Shown here in pieces: positions 46,134 through 58,167 of a stretch of 64,000 nucleotides of DNA. Source of the DNA: Artocarpus heterophyllus (Eukaryota; Streptophyta; Magnoliopsida; Rosales; Moraceae); NCBI GenBank assembly GCA_025403435.1, contig CM046341.1:18065460-18129459 (forward strand). Reading direction: 5' to 3'. Every line of letters starts with the position of its first letter. Positions within the stretch are counted from its first letter, which is position 1. A program made the translations under genes and the position numbers. The notes beneath the pieces were generated by a model. It saw nothing but the letters and a program-made list of their open reading frames with translations. It had not been told where the DNA came from and made no database searches.

Positions 46134-49100
46134 AACATGAGTTAAAAAGCAAGCTCAAGGCTTCCTTGAACTTACTCACCAGAATTATCTCAGTATGAAA
46201 TTAGGAGGATTAACTTTAGTAGCAATCTTTTCTACAATCACTAATTGCCTTGCCACAATATCCCTTAAGAAATATAATTTGACATCTATGTGTTTTGTCC
46301 TCTCATGAAAGAATGTATTCTTGGACAAGTAACTAGCAATTTAAAAGTCACAAAATACTACAACCTTCTCTTGCTTCATGCCCAATTCACTGATCAGACC
46401 CTTCAACCAGAGAGCCTCTTTTACAGCTTCTGTCAGAGATATATACTTTGCTTTATTAGTTGATAAAGCAACCATATGTTGTAAGCTTGACTTCTAGCTT
46501 ATAGTGTTACCTTCTAAAGTGAAAACATTTCTAAACAATGGTCTTTTTTTGTCTAAATCCCCAGCAAAATCAGAGTCACAATACCCTTTTATTTCACAAT
46601 TGATCTCTGTGTTACTAGAGTATGTAAGCTTCAAATTTGTAGAACCTTTTAGGTACCTTAGAAGCCATTTTATAGCCTGCCAATGTTTTCTTCCTGGTCT
46701 GCTCATAAACCTACTAATCAAGCCAATCCTATATGCAATGTTAGGTCTAGTTGAGACCATTACATACATGAGACTCCCAACGGCATTTGAATATGGTACA
46801 TCCTTCATATAAGTAGCTTCCAACTTTGAGTCTTGTTCCTTTATTGAGACAAGTTTGAAATGGGCTCCAATAGGTGTGTTAACAGCTTTTGCTTGTTGCA
46901 TTCCAAAAGTTTAAGTTACCTCATTCACATAACTTGTTTGTGATAAAGTTAACAGTCCATGTCCTCTATCTCTTGTGATGTCCATGCCAAGTATTCTTTT
47001 AGCTGACCTAAGATCCTCCATTTCAAATTCAAAACTCAGCTCCTCCTTCAACTTTTGAATTTCAGATTTGTGCTTACATGCTATGAGCATGTCATCAACA
47101 TAAATTAGTAAGTAAATGAATGACGTATCACTTAGTTTTGCTAGGTAAACACAGTTATCATACTTTAATCTTGAAAACCATTTTGCAAGCATGAACTAAT
47201 CAAACCTATGGTACCATTACCTAGGTGACTGTTTTAACCCATATAATGACCTGTAGTAAACAAACTTTGTGAGCAGTCTCTATCTTAATAAATCCCTTAG
47301 GCTGACTCATATAGATCTTCTCATCAAGAGTGCTATGTAAAAAAGTTGTCTTGACATCAAGTTGTTCCAATTCTAAGTTTTGAATTGCTGTTGGAGCCAA
47401 AATGATTATAATTGAAGTGTGTTTCATTACTAGTGAAAACACCTCATCAAAATCCACTCCTTCAACTTGAGAGTACCCTTTTGCTACGTGTCTTACTTTG
47501 AAGCTTACTTCTTCAACTCCAAGAATACCTGGTTTCTTCTTGTAAATCCATTTGTAGCCAATCAACTTTTTTCCTTTAGGCCTATGAACTAAGGTCCAGG
47601 TATTTTTTTTAATAATGATCCCATCTCTTCCTCCATAGCCCTCTTCCAATGTAACCAATCTAAGCTTTTCCTTGCTTCAAAATAATTTGCAAATTCATTT
47701 AAATCATAAGTGATCAGATTTGCAGTAGCAAACCTCAAAGGTGGTCTTATTTGTCTTCTTGTCCTATCTCTGGTCAATAAATAGTCTCTTTGTTGATCAT
47801 TTGATCCTAGATTAGTTGTTGCCTCATCATCAAGAGGTACTTCTTGACGTGCTTCCACAAGATCAGGAACATTAGGAAATTGTTCTTGTTCTTGTATTGC
47901 AGCTCCACCTTCTTCAGGTGAACCTTTAATTTTTCCTTGAACTTTAACCTATTGAATCAGAGTCTGCTTAGCTTGTTTAGAGCTGCCTATTCGTTGAGAA
48001 TTAGTGTTAGTTTCATAAATGACATTTTCATTAAAAATTACATCCTTCCTAATAACACATTTTTTCTCTTCTAATAACCATAACTTATATCCTTTAACAC
48101 CATGAGGATAGCCAAGAAAAACTCCTTTATTGGCCCTAGGATTTAGTTTACCCTGATTTATATGCACATAAGCAATACAGCCAAAAGTTTTAAGGTGTTT
48201 ATATTCAGGTTTCTCATTTGACCATTTCTCTTTAGGAACCATAAAGTCTAATGCAGCATGAGGTGATCTATTAATTAAATGGCATGTAGTAGAGGCAGCC
48301 TTTGCCCAAAATTTTTTTGGCAAACCAGATTCATCAAGCATACATCTCACTTTGTTCAAAATAGTTTTATTTATATGCTCAGCTAAGCCATTTTGTTGTG
48401 GTATTTTAGTGCAAGTGTGGTGTCAAGCAATACCATTTTCATAACAGTATAATTTGAATTGATTGCTACAAAATTCTAAGCCATTATCTATTCTTAACCT
48501 CTTAATTTTCTTATTGGTTTGATTTTCAATGAAGATTCTCCATTCCACAAACTTATTAAAAGCATCATACTTGGTCTTAAAAAAATAAATCCACACCCTT
48601 TCTACAATAATCATCCAAAAAAGTAATGAAACATTAACAATTAGATAAAGACATAGGTACCTTTGGTGAGCCCCACAAGCCTGAGTGAATGTAATCTAGG
48701 GTGGATTTAGTCTTGTGAATTGCAGCTATAAATTTGAGGCTTTGAGCTTTTCCAAGGACACAGCTTTCATAAAATTCCAGGTTGGTAATGTGCTTTTGAT
48801 CCAAAAGACCTTGCTTACCTAGTTCTTGTAAGCCTTTGATGCTCATGTGGCTGGGTCTTCTATGCCACAAAACTATCTGATCATTCTTAGTTACTGACAT
48901 AGCAACTTCTCCAATCATAGTTGTCCTTTGTAGCGCATACAGCCCCTGTTTTAAAGTACCTTTCATTACCACCATGAAGCCCTTTACCACCTTTGGAACG
49001 CCTCTTTCAGCTTTGTACGAATAACCATTTAAATCCAAGCTTCCAAGTGAGATCAAATTTCTTTTCAAATCTGGTATATCCCATGCATATTGCAAGACAC

Positions 49101-50027
49101 ATAGTTGCCCATCAAGACTTTTCCTGTGGACACTTCTTTATAGTCAAAGAACCACTCTTTTTTGGGTGCCATGTGGAAAGATCACCCAGAATCCAAGATC
49201 CATTCCTCATTAAGATCATCACAAGGAACTACAAGAACATCCATAGTCTAATTACCATTTGAGACATTACCAGTTTTCACAGTGCTGAGTTGATCCATTT
49301 TAGGAGTATTTGCCTTTCTTTGAAGGCAATTTCTCCTGAAATGACCTTCCTTCGTGCAAGTCTAACATGTTCTGTTAGTTCTTGATTTTGACCTTGAAAA
49401 ATTCTTATTTCTACCAGATTGGTCTTTTCTTTCTATAGATCTGCCTCTGACATTCAAACCTTCAACATTTGTCCTTGTTTGCTTAGACCATGAATAGATA
49501 GCCCCTTGACCTCTTCAAGAGATGAAGTCTCTCTTCCATACTTTAGTGTGTTTCTCAATTGTTAGTATTGTCTAGCCAGTGAATTCAATAGAAAAATTAC
49601 TTGATTTTTCTCCTCAATCTTAACTTCAAGATTTTCTAAGTCTAATAAGAGTTTAGTGAATTCATCTATATTTTTGTCTATGGTTTTATTTTCATCCATT
49701 CTAAAACCATAAAAATGTTGTTTCAGATAAATGCTATTGGGAAGGGATTTTGTCATATACAATTACTCTAGCTTATTCCACGTATCACAAGCAGATTTCT
49801 CTTTAACAACCTTCCTTAAAATATGATCACTGAGACTCAAAACAATTGTATTTCTAACCTTTTTTCAGAATTTCACCTTTGTTTTGCATAGAATCTGGAA
49901 TCTTTGATTCTTCTTATAGTGCTTCATCTAGTCTAAGATTGCCGAGATATGCAATCATTTTCTCCCTTCACAGATTGAATTCATTTTTCTCATCAAACTT
50001 CTAGATCTCATATTTGGAAGTCGTCAT
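46134..50027 (-). pseudogene. copia C gag-pol
   Basis: Gag start MTTSKYEI then a stop (50027). Gag NIDEFTKLLLDLENLEVKIE (49762-49562); zinc knuckle CTKEGHFRRNC (about 49350); protease EEWILDSG followed by a stop (about 49170); pre-integrase VLWHRRPSHMSIKGLQEL (49095-48634); integrase with IDNGLEFCSNQF (48614-48423) and NKVRCMLDESGLPKKFWA (48359-47949); RT with GYKWIYKKK, GYSQVEGVDFDEVFS (47658-47221) and LLIYVDDMLIA (47192-46911); RNase H MYVMVSTRPNIAYRIGLISR (46901-46494), ending KFKEALSLL. Many stops. Confidence 0.92.
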
Positions 50028-50175
50028 TGTTGATTAGAGTTTTTGGCCAAGAAGTACTCACACAAGATTTGACGATGATGTAGATTTGATCAGAGAAGCC
50101 AGATGGAAACGGCGACTTCAAATCAGCCCCAAAATTCTCTTTCAATCTTTACAAATCCCATCTCTAATACCAATT

Positions 50176-50732
50176 TGTGAGGGATAAACACAGGAATAGC
50201 AACTCAAACAAGAAATGCAAGAAACAACAGAAAGAAAAATTGACACAAGTGTTTTATACTTGGTTCGGATCAATGTAATCCTACATCCAAGTCAAGGCAG
50301 TTTCAGCCTTAGTTGAATCCACTAATGAAAAGAATTACATACTCAGAGCAACAACATTCTCACCAAGTCTCTGTCTTTGTATTAAGGGAATTTTCCCAAA
50401 AAACAAACATTCCTCACACCCCTATACAAGAAAGAAACCTAGAGCTCAAAATAACTAGAGAAAAAACCAAAAGCAAGACTAGAATACAACTCTGCTTCTT
50501 CGTTTCTCTGCATCTTAGTTTCTTTCTTCTCAGCTCTCATATACATTAAACATGTGTAATGTTGTGTGACAGTGCATATCGCAACTTTCAACTATAGCCA
50601 ATTGGATGTTGACACATCATCAAGTGAAATCCTACACAAGCTGCAGTCTTGGATAGAGACTCATAGAATAAATGCCTCGTAATTGCCTTATAAGCCGTTG
50701 TAACAACTTCAAATAGAGACAATATCTTCATA
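50176..50732 (-). repeat. 5' LTR of copia C
   Basis: 557 bp, TGTGAGGGATAAACACAGG to GACAATATCTTCATA in + coordinates, with a single copy of the segment duplicated in the partner LTR. The terminal CA has become TA. Confidence 0.92.
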
Positions 50733-51459
50733 GGATCCTAATGATAAGATCTCACAATACAAAGGAGAACTTCTTGAAATGCAACACAATACAGGAGGCT
50801 AATTGGAAAGTTGTTTTATCTAACCATCACTAGACCATATTTGTCTTATTCAGTAAATTGATCAAGTCAATACTTAGTACAACCACGAGTTCCTCATTTG
50901 CAAGCAGTACAGTGTGTGCTTTAGTACATCAAAGGAACAGTTGGACAATGTCTCTTTCTTTCATCTTCATCGTCTCTTGAATTAAAGGCCTTCGCAAACT
51001 CAGATTAGGCCTCATGTCCTGACACCAGGAAATTGTTCAGTGGCTTTTGTGTATTCACTGGAGATTCCTTGGTTTTCTTGAAATCCAAGAAACAACATAA
51101 AATTTCAAGGTAGAAGCCGAATATAGGTCCATGTCTAATGCAACATGTGAATTGATGTGATTTCTCAGTTTGTTCAAAGATCTCAGTGTGGCACATGAGA
51201 AGGCAACCACTTTATTCTATGACAATCATGTACCTTTGTACATTACTGCCAATCCAGTTTTCGTTGAAAGAAAAAAGCACATCAAAATTGACTATCATTT
51301 AGTAAGGGAGAAAATTCTTTCTAGGCGCTTGAAAACTCTCCATGTGTCTTCTCAGCACCAAGTGGCAAACCTATTGACTAGACCTCTTTTCCTAGCACAG
51401 TTTGAATATCTTATCAACAAGATGGGCCACACAATATTTACTGTCCATCTTGGGGAGAG
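50733..51459 (+). pseudogene. copia B RT end and RNase H
   Basis: Resumes the frame cut by C. A shifted, stop-containing stretch is recognisable as YLTITRPDLSYSVN-like text and the ADSDWASCPDTR-like region, then an open RNase H C-terminus (51170-51472) with FYDNHVPLYITANPVF, ERKKHIKIDYHLVREKI and HQVANLLTRPL. It ends at CTTGGGGAGAG, the polypurine tract, right before the 3' LTR. Confidence 0.9.
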
Positions 51460-51675
51460 TATTAAAATATGACGACATATTTGTCAAATAGATAATGTAA
51501 TAGTTGTTATACTTTTATCTTTGTTTTCTTTTTTTAACTATTAGTAATGAGCTGGCAATATGGTGATGTGACCAGCTATTATATAATAGATTTCTTTGTC
51601 TTTTTGTCTGTTAAGAGAAATGCAATTCAGCCAGGACCTTTCTCTCCACTCCACCTTGTTGTCTCTTTTGTAATA
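51460..51675 (+). repeat. 3' LTR of copia B
   Basis: 216 bp, TATTAAAATATGACGAC to TTTTGTAATA, matching 11148-11370 with roughly ten to fifteen percent differences by eye. Followed by the target duplication CAGAA (51676-51680; the left copy is CAGAC). Confidence 0.9.
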
Positions 51676-51779
51676 CAGAATCACGTGGGTTGTTACCTCA
51701 AAAAATTATATCTTAAACATATATAAAAGTCTCCAAGGGCAAGTCATCCTCCTCTTGACATGTAAGCATCCGTTTTGCT

Positions 51780-52390
51780 CTTCTTCTTTTTCCCCTCTTT
51801 CTTCTTTCTCCATTAATTTTTGTGTCATCTTCTTTGTTTCTCCTCTTCTTTTCTTTCATTTTCTTTTTCATTTTTTGAGGTCTTCTTCTTCCTTTTTTCT
51901 TTAATATTCATTTTCTTTTTAATTTTTTTTTCTTCTAGGTATTTCGCTCTTCTTTTTTACTTTTTTTTCCTCAACTCTTCTCTACGTTGTCTTCTTTCTC
52001 GTTTCTCCTCTTTTTTTCCTTCATTTGCTCTTTCTTTTTTTGAGGTCTTCTTCTTCTACCTCTCTTTCATTTTCATTTTTTTTTTATTTTTGCTTTTGGG
52101 TATTCTTATATTGTTGATGTTTAGGGCTCTGTTGCACAAATTTATGTGGGTTTTGATCATAGTTTGGGGGAGAGAGATGGAGATGTGGATTAAGGGGAAA
52201 TAATTTTGATGTAAGGAGTAGAAAGTGTAAAGGTTCCATTTTACTCTTTTTTCTTTTTCCTTTTCTCTACTTTACATCTTCTACTTTCTTTCATTTCTTT
52301 TCTTTCCCTTCATTTTTTGAGGTATTCTTCTTCTTCTTTTTCTTTTTTTCTTTCATTCTTCTTTATTTTTTTAATTTTTCCTGTAGGTTA
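51780..52390. repeat. Three degenerate CT-rich units
   Basis: The phrase TTTTTGAGGT followed by CTTCTTCTT recurs with GAGG at 51877, 52042 and 52319. Each copy is preceded by CTCCTCTTyTTTTCyTTCAT-like and followed by CTTTCATTyT(T)n text ending near TAGGT/TGGGTATT. Units are 165 and 277 bp apart. They create a long open frame of Phe/Leu/Ser that is not a gene. Confidence 0.7.
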
Positions 52391-53084
52391 TTATGGTTAA
52401 GTTACTTTGTCATTGTTTCTATCTCACTCCCTATGAAGCCAAAACTTTCCTTTCTTAATCAATCGTTCCATGTCTTCATTATTTGCTTCAGAGCTCTCTC
52501 TCATCCCCATAATTTTTTAACCATCGTCTTCTTTCAATTTGTTTTTAGTTAAATCCTTTGATTTTTTTCTTTAAACTGTTTCTTTCTTCGTTGGGTTCCA
52601 AAAGGGCAAGAGGCTTTTGTAAAAATGACTTAATGAGATTCTTTAATTATTAAAATGACTTTCCAAAAGTTTAAATTTGTAAAATGACTTTCTTCTTTAA
52701 GAAAAAGTTAAAATAAAATCTTAAATAACTTAACTAACTAAGAGGTTAAAAAAAGCGAAGGACAAAAAAAAAAAAAAAAAAGAAAAGAGATTTGAGCGTG
52801 CAGGATGCATAACCCATAGAATAAAGAGAAATTTAAAGCCTCTTTCTTCTTCAAATAAGCATTTTCCTTCCCATTTTTTGGAAGCCACATGCTCGCATAA
52901 AGATTGACATCCTAAAAACTTGAAAAAATTCATCTTAGCCCTTGAATAGAAGATTACTTTGAACAGGAAGGAAATCCAATTTCTTGCTAAAGTTTTGAAG
53001 GTTAATGATCGAGTTAAATCTCCCTTTATAAGTTAAGTTTTAGAAGTTCATTTCGAATTGTATGCTTACATTTAGCCTAAAAAT

Positions 53085-53790
53085 AAAATTTTTTGCAGAA
53101 AAAAGATGTGATTTTAGAGATTTAAAGCAGAAGGTCAAAGGTTGAAGATGACCCAAATTAGAGCAACCAGCACTAGTTGTTTTAACCAGGCATCGGTTGT
53201 TTCGTGAGTTTTTTTAGTCGTTCAATGATTTTATTAGGTTTTTTGGATAGTTTTCTCATTTGTTTAGTTTTGTTTAGATATTAATATTTTCAATGATCGT
53301 ATTTGGAATCCTATGCTTATACATAGGCTAAAAATAAGCTTTTGTACAATAACAATAATAATAATAATAATAATAAAACATTACCATGATGAAGATTGAA
53401 CATAACTGAAATTGGAATGACTAGAACAACTGGCACTTGTTGTTCTAATCAGGCATTAGTTGTTCTGTAAGTTATTTTCAGTCATTTAGTGATTTTATTG
53501 GGTTGTTCGAAGAGTTTTATGGGTTGTTTACCTTTGTTTGGACTTTAATAGTTTCAAGGATGATATTTGGAATTATATACTTATACTTAGGCTAAACATA
53601 AGCCAAAAAAAAATAACAATGCCATGACGAAAGTTGAAGATGACTAAGATTGGAATGACTACAACAACAAGCACGTGTTGTTTTAATCATATATAGGTTG
53701 TTCCAAGAGTTTTGTCGACCATTCAATGAATTTATGGGGTTGTTCAAAGATTTTCTCTATTGTTCAAGGTTACTTTGATAATATTTTGAA
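53085..53790. repeat. Three tandem units of about 240-260 bp
   Basis: Aligned landmarks: GCACTAGTTG (53170), GCACTTGTTG (53433), GCACGTGTTG (53671). Each unit also has a GAAGATGAC-like or GAACATAAC start, TTGTTyTAAyCA, TTCAATGATTTTAT-like text, GATCGTATTTGGAAT and CTTATACwTAGGCTAAA. Spacings 263 and 238. Function unknown. Confidence 0.82.
53348..53378. repeat. (AAT)n microsatellite
   Basis: About nine AAT/ATA triplets between the first and second 250-bp units. It accounts for part of their length difference. Confidence 0.9.
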
Positions 53791-54054
53791 AATGATGATC
53801 TAATATATTTTAATCAAATTATTTGTTTTTTAATTGTTTAATTTATTGATTTATATACATAAATTATTGTAGGTATGGATCATATCTACATTCTTATGGA
53901 CTACAAGGGGAAATGGGAAAATGCGGATAACAACTCTTCGAAGCACCGATCAATGATCTATTTGATTTTATTTATGTTGTATTGCCAATCTTTTTTGTGG
54001 TATCATTACTATATGAGACACTATTTATCTTTTTAATTAAGGTGTAAGTTAAAT

Positions 54055-54540
54055 GAATTGAAGGAACAACCTGTTAGTTGTTCCAACTGATTTGTCAGTT
54101 GTCCTTACTAATTATAGGTTGCTCCTACATTTTTTATAGATTAAATTATTGGAATTAATTGTTGTTCTAATATTTAGATATGATATTGGGTGTTAGTAGT
54201 TATACATGAGTACTTTGATGAGGAGTCTAATAATCCACTGTGAGCAAGAATACTTAGACTAGTGTAAACAAATATAGAATTTCAAGTGGAATAGTAAAAA
54301 GAACTCTAGAACTTAATCAAATAGCTTAAAATGTGCGTTAAAGTCACCTAATATATTTTATTTAGCTTTATGGGCATTAAATTAAATGTTAAATGAAATA
54401 TTTGAAAGGAACAATCCATAAGTTGTTCCAACCGATTTTTCAATTATTCCTACTATATCTTCGTTGTTCCTAGTTTTTCATTCATTAAATCAATGAAATT
54501 TATTGTTGCTCTAATATTTAGATGTGAAAGATTATTTTGT
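54055..54540. repeat. Two-copy block with GGAACAAC/GTTGTTCC hairpins
   Basis: Two similar segments begin near 54062 and 54415. Each has GGAACAA(C/T)C, a 5-6-base loop and AGTTGTTCCAAC, then a second GTTG(T/C)TCCT site and TTGTTG(T/C)TCTAATATTTAGAT. The first, GGAACAAC-CTGTTA-GTTGTTCC, is a perfect 8-bp stem. Spacing is about 355 bp. Confidence 0.75.
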
Positions 54541-55010
54541 ATATGTGTGTTTTTGTTTCCGATAAATTTTTTCATTATATATTAAACTTTTTAAAAAATA
54601 AAATTATTCTTCCTAATATTTACTAAATATAATTTACAACATTATTAAATCAGAATACCAAATAAAATCAATATTATAAAGTTAGAAACTCTCAAAATAA
54701 TCAAAATATTTGTTTGGTTAAAATATTTATTAGAACATTCTAAACTACCTTTTCTTTAGTTTTTAAATCAAGATACATTCAAAATAACATTTAATATATA
54801 CTAGAAAGGACAATCTTAGAATTTTTTAAAAAAATTAATTGCTTCAGGGAGTATTTTGAGTATGATTTTAAAAAAAACAAGGGATTTTTTAGGCATTCTA
54901 ATAAAAAGATGAGCAAAAGTGATATTTTGGCAAAACACATGGAGTGTTTTAGGCATTTTAATGTCGTTGTGGTTATCGATCAATGTCTAATATCTGCTAA
55001 GGTTACTAAA

Positions 55011-56176
55011 TGTGAAACCTGTTATTTTCCTTACGAGTATTATGATAATTAAATTAATTATTAGTGTGCGAATTAAAAATTTGTTTCATCTAAACCTATT
55101 TCACATTATTTATTTTTACCTATTTTTAAATTTCCTAAAATTTTACTAAACTTATTTAGTATATTGACCAAAATATTCTTGCAACTTTTAAATTATTTCA
55201 AAGGTGCCATTTGGCATTATATGGCCTAAAGTCTCTGAAGGAGACTCATTCTCACCTACTTCCTCAATCATTCTCATCTACTCCTTCAATCGTTCTCTCT
55301 ACCTTCTTTTAATAACAATCTTCACTCTCCCCTGCCCCCTTTCTCTTTCTTCTCTCACATTTCTCTTCCTTCATCTGCATCTCTTTTCTCCTTCTTCATT
55401 TCTTCTTCCATGGTGAGACAAGCAGAGAAGACCAAAGGAAGAGCTTAAACATTCTTCATGAATTTCAAGTTACTTTCTCATAAATCATCACAAAACAAAA
55501 TCAAGGATTTTTACAACCAAAATCACGATCTTCTTCATGCTTGAGGTAAGGTTTTCTAAGCTAAAAAAAAATTTTGATTTAAATTTGTGTTTTTAGTGTG
55601 AGATTTATGAGAAATGTGTTCTTGATGTTTGTGGGTAATTATACAACTTTTTGAAGCTTGATTTATATAGATCCTTGTTTAAAATTAGTTTTTGAGCTAG
55701 TTTTGAAGAATTTTGATTTTTGTTTTAGATTTGCATGTTGAATATAAAAACTTTGAGAAAAATGACATGCATGTGTTTAAGGGTGATATTTCATAGTTTT
55801 TATACATTTACTAGGTCTTGGAAGTTGATAAAAAGGATTGGATTGAGTTTTAAAGTTTGAAACCTTCAAAAACATATATTAGGAATTTACAGGTATTGTT
55901 CTATCGACGAGTCGATGAATAGTACCTTAGGCCGATGAACAGTACTAGCAGGCTGATGAACAATACCAGTAGGCCAATATACAATGCCGATGAACAATAT
56001 TAACAGGCTGGCAAAGAGTTCAAAAATAGCTGTTTTATTCAGAAGGTCGAAAATAGTGATCTGTAGGCCGATCGGGCAGTCTAAAGTCATTTGTTTTTTA
56101 TCATTTTGTATTACAAAATGTTCCAAGGATTTTATAGAAATGATTATGGTACACAAATAAGAATAAATGGTAAATC
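55011..56176 (+). repeat. Left part of a gypsy-type LTR, cut by element I
   Basis: Begins TGTGAAACCTGTTATTTTCC (TGTAACACC-like). It has a pyrimidine-rich tract (55240-55400) followed by GAG|GTAAGG (about 55543), the same plan as solo LTR F, and a cluster of 21-bp GC-rich units (55905-56070) before it is cut at 56176. AAATC at 56172-56176 would be the left target duplication of I. The LTR assignment is inferred. Confidence 0.5.
55905..56070. repeat. 21-bp tandem units at 55.9 kb
   Basis: Core GTCGA/GCCGA/GCTGA starts at 55911, 55931, 55952, 55973, then 55986 and 56007 (20, 21, 21, 13, 21), with a further GTAGGCCGATCGGG near 56063. The inter-core text here is ATGAACAGTAC, different from the copia units: same core and period, different spacer. 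Confidence 0.82.
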
Positions 56177-58167
56177 TGTTGGAAAAACAGTATGCAGCGG
56201 AATTTTAAAATTTTTTTATCAGAGTAATTTTCAAAACACAAGTTTGACATGCTATATGTATAAATTAGACAGATCTTACTAACCTTCGTGTGCCAAAGAA
56301 CCTCCGCAACCTGTGTAGAGAAATAACGTTCTAGAAGAGCCTCAACCAACTAGTCTTCTTTGCTATTCTCTATCCACAACCGGAGTAAGTGTGGGCTCAC
56401 ATGTACAACTCCTCCACCGGTGACTCTCCTTCCAACCAATAGAGAGAACCCAAAGCTAATGTTCGTTATTTGTGAACAAAAGCTCTCAGGGAGTTTTCAG
56501 ATGCTCACTAGACGAGTATCACTTTTAATCCCTCAAATTGATCTGAGTAAATCATGAGACTCACTCCCTTTTTATAGCTATTGGTCCTGGGGTCAGTCCT
56601 TATCAGATTAGGTCTCAAAAACTCGAAACAGAATCAAGTTCGGATCTATATCTGATAAGATCCGCGTGAAAACGTGTAATCTTATCGCTTGCTGATCGAC
56701 AGGCCGAACACGTCATTCGTTAGGCCAAACTCCTGCGTAAATATCTCCGCGAATCTTTTATTTTCCACCCGAGATTCTATAGGATAAAGTCTCAGTTTTG
56801 ATTCAAATAACCCAATAGAAATTTATCTGATCAAAACAAACTTTATCAAGATAATCTCTAAGAAAATAAATCAATTCACAATAATTCTACAAGTTTATCT
56901 TGATCTAATTTATCCAAAATTAAATCAACCGATAAACAGACAAGAATTATCCGATCTCAATAATTCAACAAGTTTATCTTAAATTAATTTCTTACAAAAT
57001 TAATTAAACTGATAAACAGACATGAATTATTTGATTCTTGCAAATTTTAAACCAATTTGATAAATCTGACATAAGTCACCAATTATAGGAAAAACACGCC
57101 GTGTCGTTACAGGATTTTGTGAGCTAGCAAAAGGGACCAAAATGGACCTCTAAAGTTCAAGCTCATGATAATTATGAAACCCAATATCCCAGATATACAT
57201 TTCACATTTATCAACTCCAACGCTACTCCACTAAAAGCTTGCAGCTGCACTCTCGAACTTTATAGAATTGTGAAGCTCGTACAGCTAAGTCTCCATGACA
57301 TATCAAAGTGTATCGTATCCCAATATGATAATCTATAATCGGCTTAAGGACCAGTTCTATTTTACCTTCCCGATTATTTTTATCTTATGTTCCATTATCT
57401 CACCATCAGAAAACTTACTATCAAAGATAGTATACCATTCGGTTACACTTATGTATCCAAATGGTTGAGCGCTCCAGTTTTCCAATTACAGGACAATACA
57501 TATAAGAGGATATCATTACTCCTAAAGAGGAGCAATAGATTCCATATCTATGAATAACAAGTCTACGCTATCAAGAGTCATGCCTCCAACGTACCGGCAT
57601 GCATACCACTATTGAGATGTGGGTGTCACCCTTTGGCACATCAAAAGATACAAGTCGAGACAACGGGCCCACTATTCATCTCAGGATTAAGATACAATAC
57701 AAATGATTGTCTAAAGTGAATCGATTTGCCAAGACAGAATTATTAATCCAAATCAATTCACTTTATGTCCCAATCTAACACATCGTCATCTATGACAACA
57801 TGCCAATGTTTCTATTCACGGAGTCCAACTCTGATAGTCAAGACAAACCATCTCCCAAAAGGGATATAGACAACAAAACAATCTTTACATGAATAAAGCG
57901 CCCAACTTAATTCCTTCGATTGCGGATCATATGTTTCAGACCGTCACCTTAAGAATCCTGTCTTCCGCATAATCAGTCCATCATATGCCCAATTCTTAAG
58001 GTTCAGACTGATAGTCTCAGACTACTGTTTGCTTATCATACATTCAACAAATATGAACATAAAGAGGACAAGATTTGGTATATATATAAATAAATAAATT
58101 CTTTATTGATAAAAATGTCTCCAAAAATGTATTACATTTTTACTCCTTAGGGCATACATGTCTAACA
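56177..58167 (-). repeat. 3' LTR of copia I
   Basis: 1991 bp, TGTTGGAAAAACAGTATGC to GGGCATACATGTCTAACA, followed by ATCTCCCACTTGC (polypurine tract on the minus strand). The GC-rich block is reduced to two units. Confidence 0.93.
56697..56731. repeat. GC-rich units, LTR I (two left)
   Basis: GCCGA at 56703 and GCCAA at 56724, 21 bp apart. Two units fewer than in D or G. Confidence 0.82.

Larger units (their letters stand above)
45334..50732 (-). mobile_element. Ty1/copia element C, full length, 5399 bp
   Basis: LTRs 45334-46066 and 50176-50732, flanked by GGATT (45329-45333) and GGATC (50733-50737), inserted in the RT of element B. Element-sense LTRs start TGTGGAGATATTG and end CCCTAACA/CCCTCACA. 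After the 5' LTR the minus strand has AATTGGTATTAGAG, an initiator-Met primer site with one change. It is a third copia family, unlike B and family 1. Coding region broken. Confidence 0.92.
11148..51680 (+). mobile_element. Ty1/copia element B, split by nested insertions
   Basis: Ends are two short LTRs (11148-11370 and 51460-51675) flanked by CAGAC and CAGAA. Its own pieces are 11148-12922, 44353-45333, 50733-51459 and the LTRs, about 3.5 kb in all. Domain order is gag, protease, gag-pre-integrase, (integrase missing), RT, RNase H, as in copia. The integrase core was lost between 12922 and 44353, where element E and a gypsy-like scrap now sit. All coding pieces have stops and shifts. Confidence 0.9.
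51681..55010. other. Gene-free interval with several tandem repeat sets
   Basis: No coding domain recognised on either strand. Pyrimidine-rich on + from 51770 to 52560, then AT-rich. It holds three distinct repeat sets (51780-52390, 53085-53790, 54055-54540). It could be one non-autonomous transposon, but I found no terminal repeats. It starts with TCACGTGGGTT (51681-51691), which before element B inserted belonged to the 5' flank of the beta-glucosidase copy. Confidence 0.6.

Noticed and set aside
51820..52203. 127-codon plus-strand open frame rich in Phe, Leu and Ser with two internal repeats
   Set aside because: It is the translation of a CT-rich tandem repeat; no domain, and codon content follows the DNA bias.
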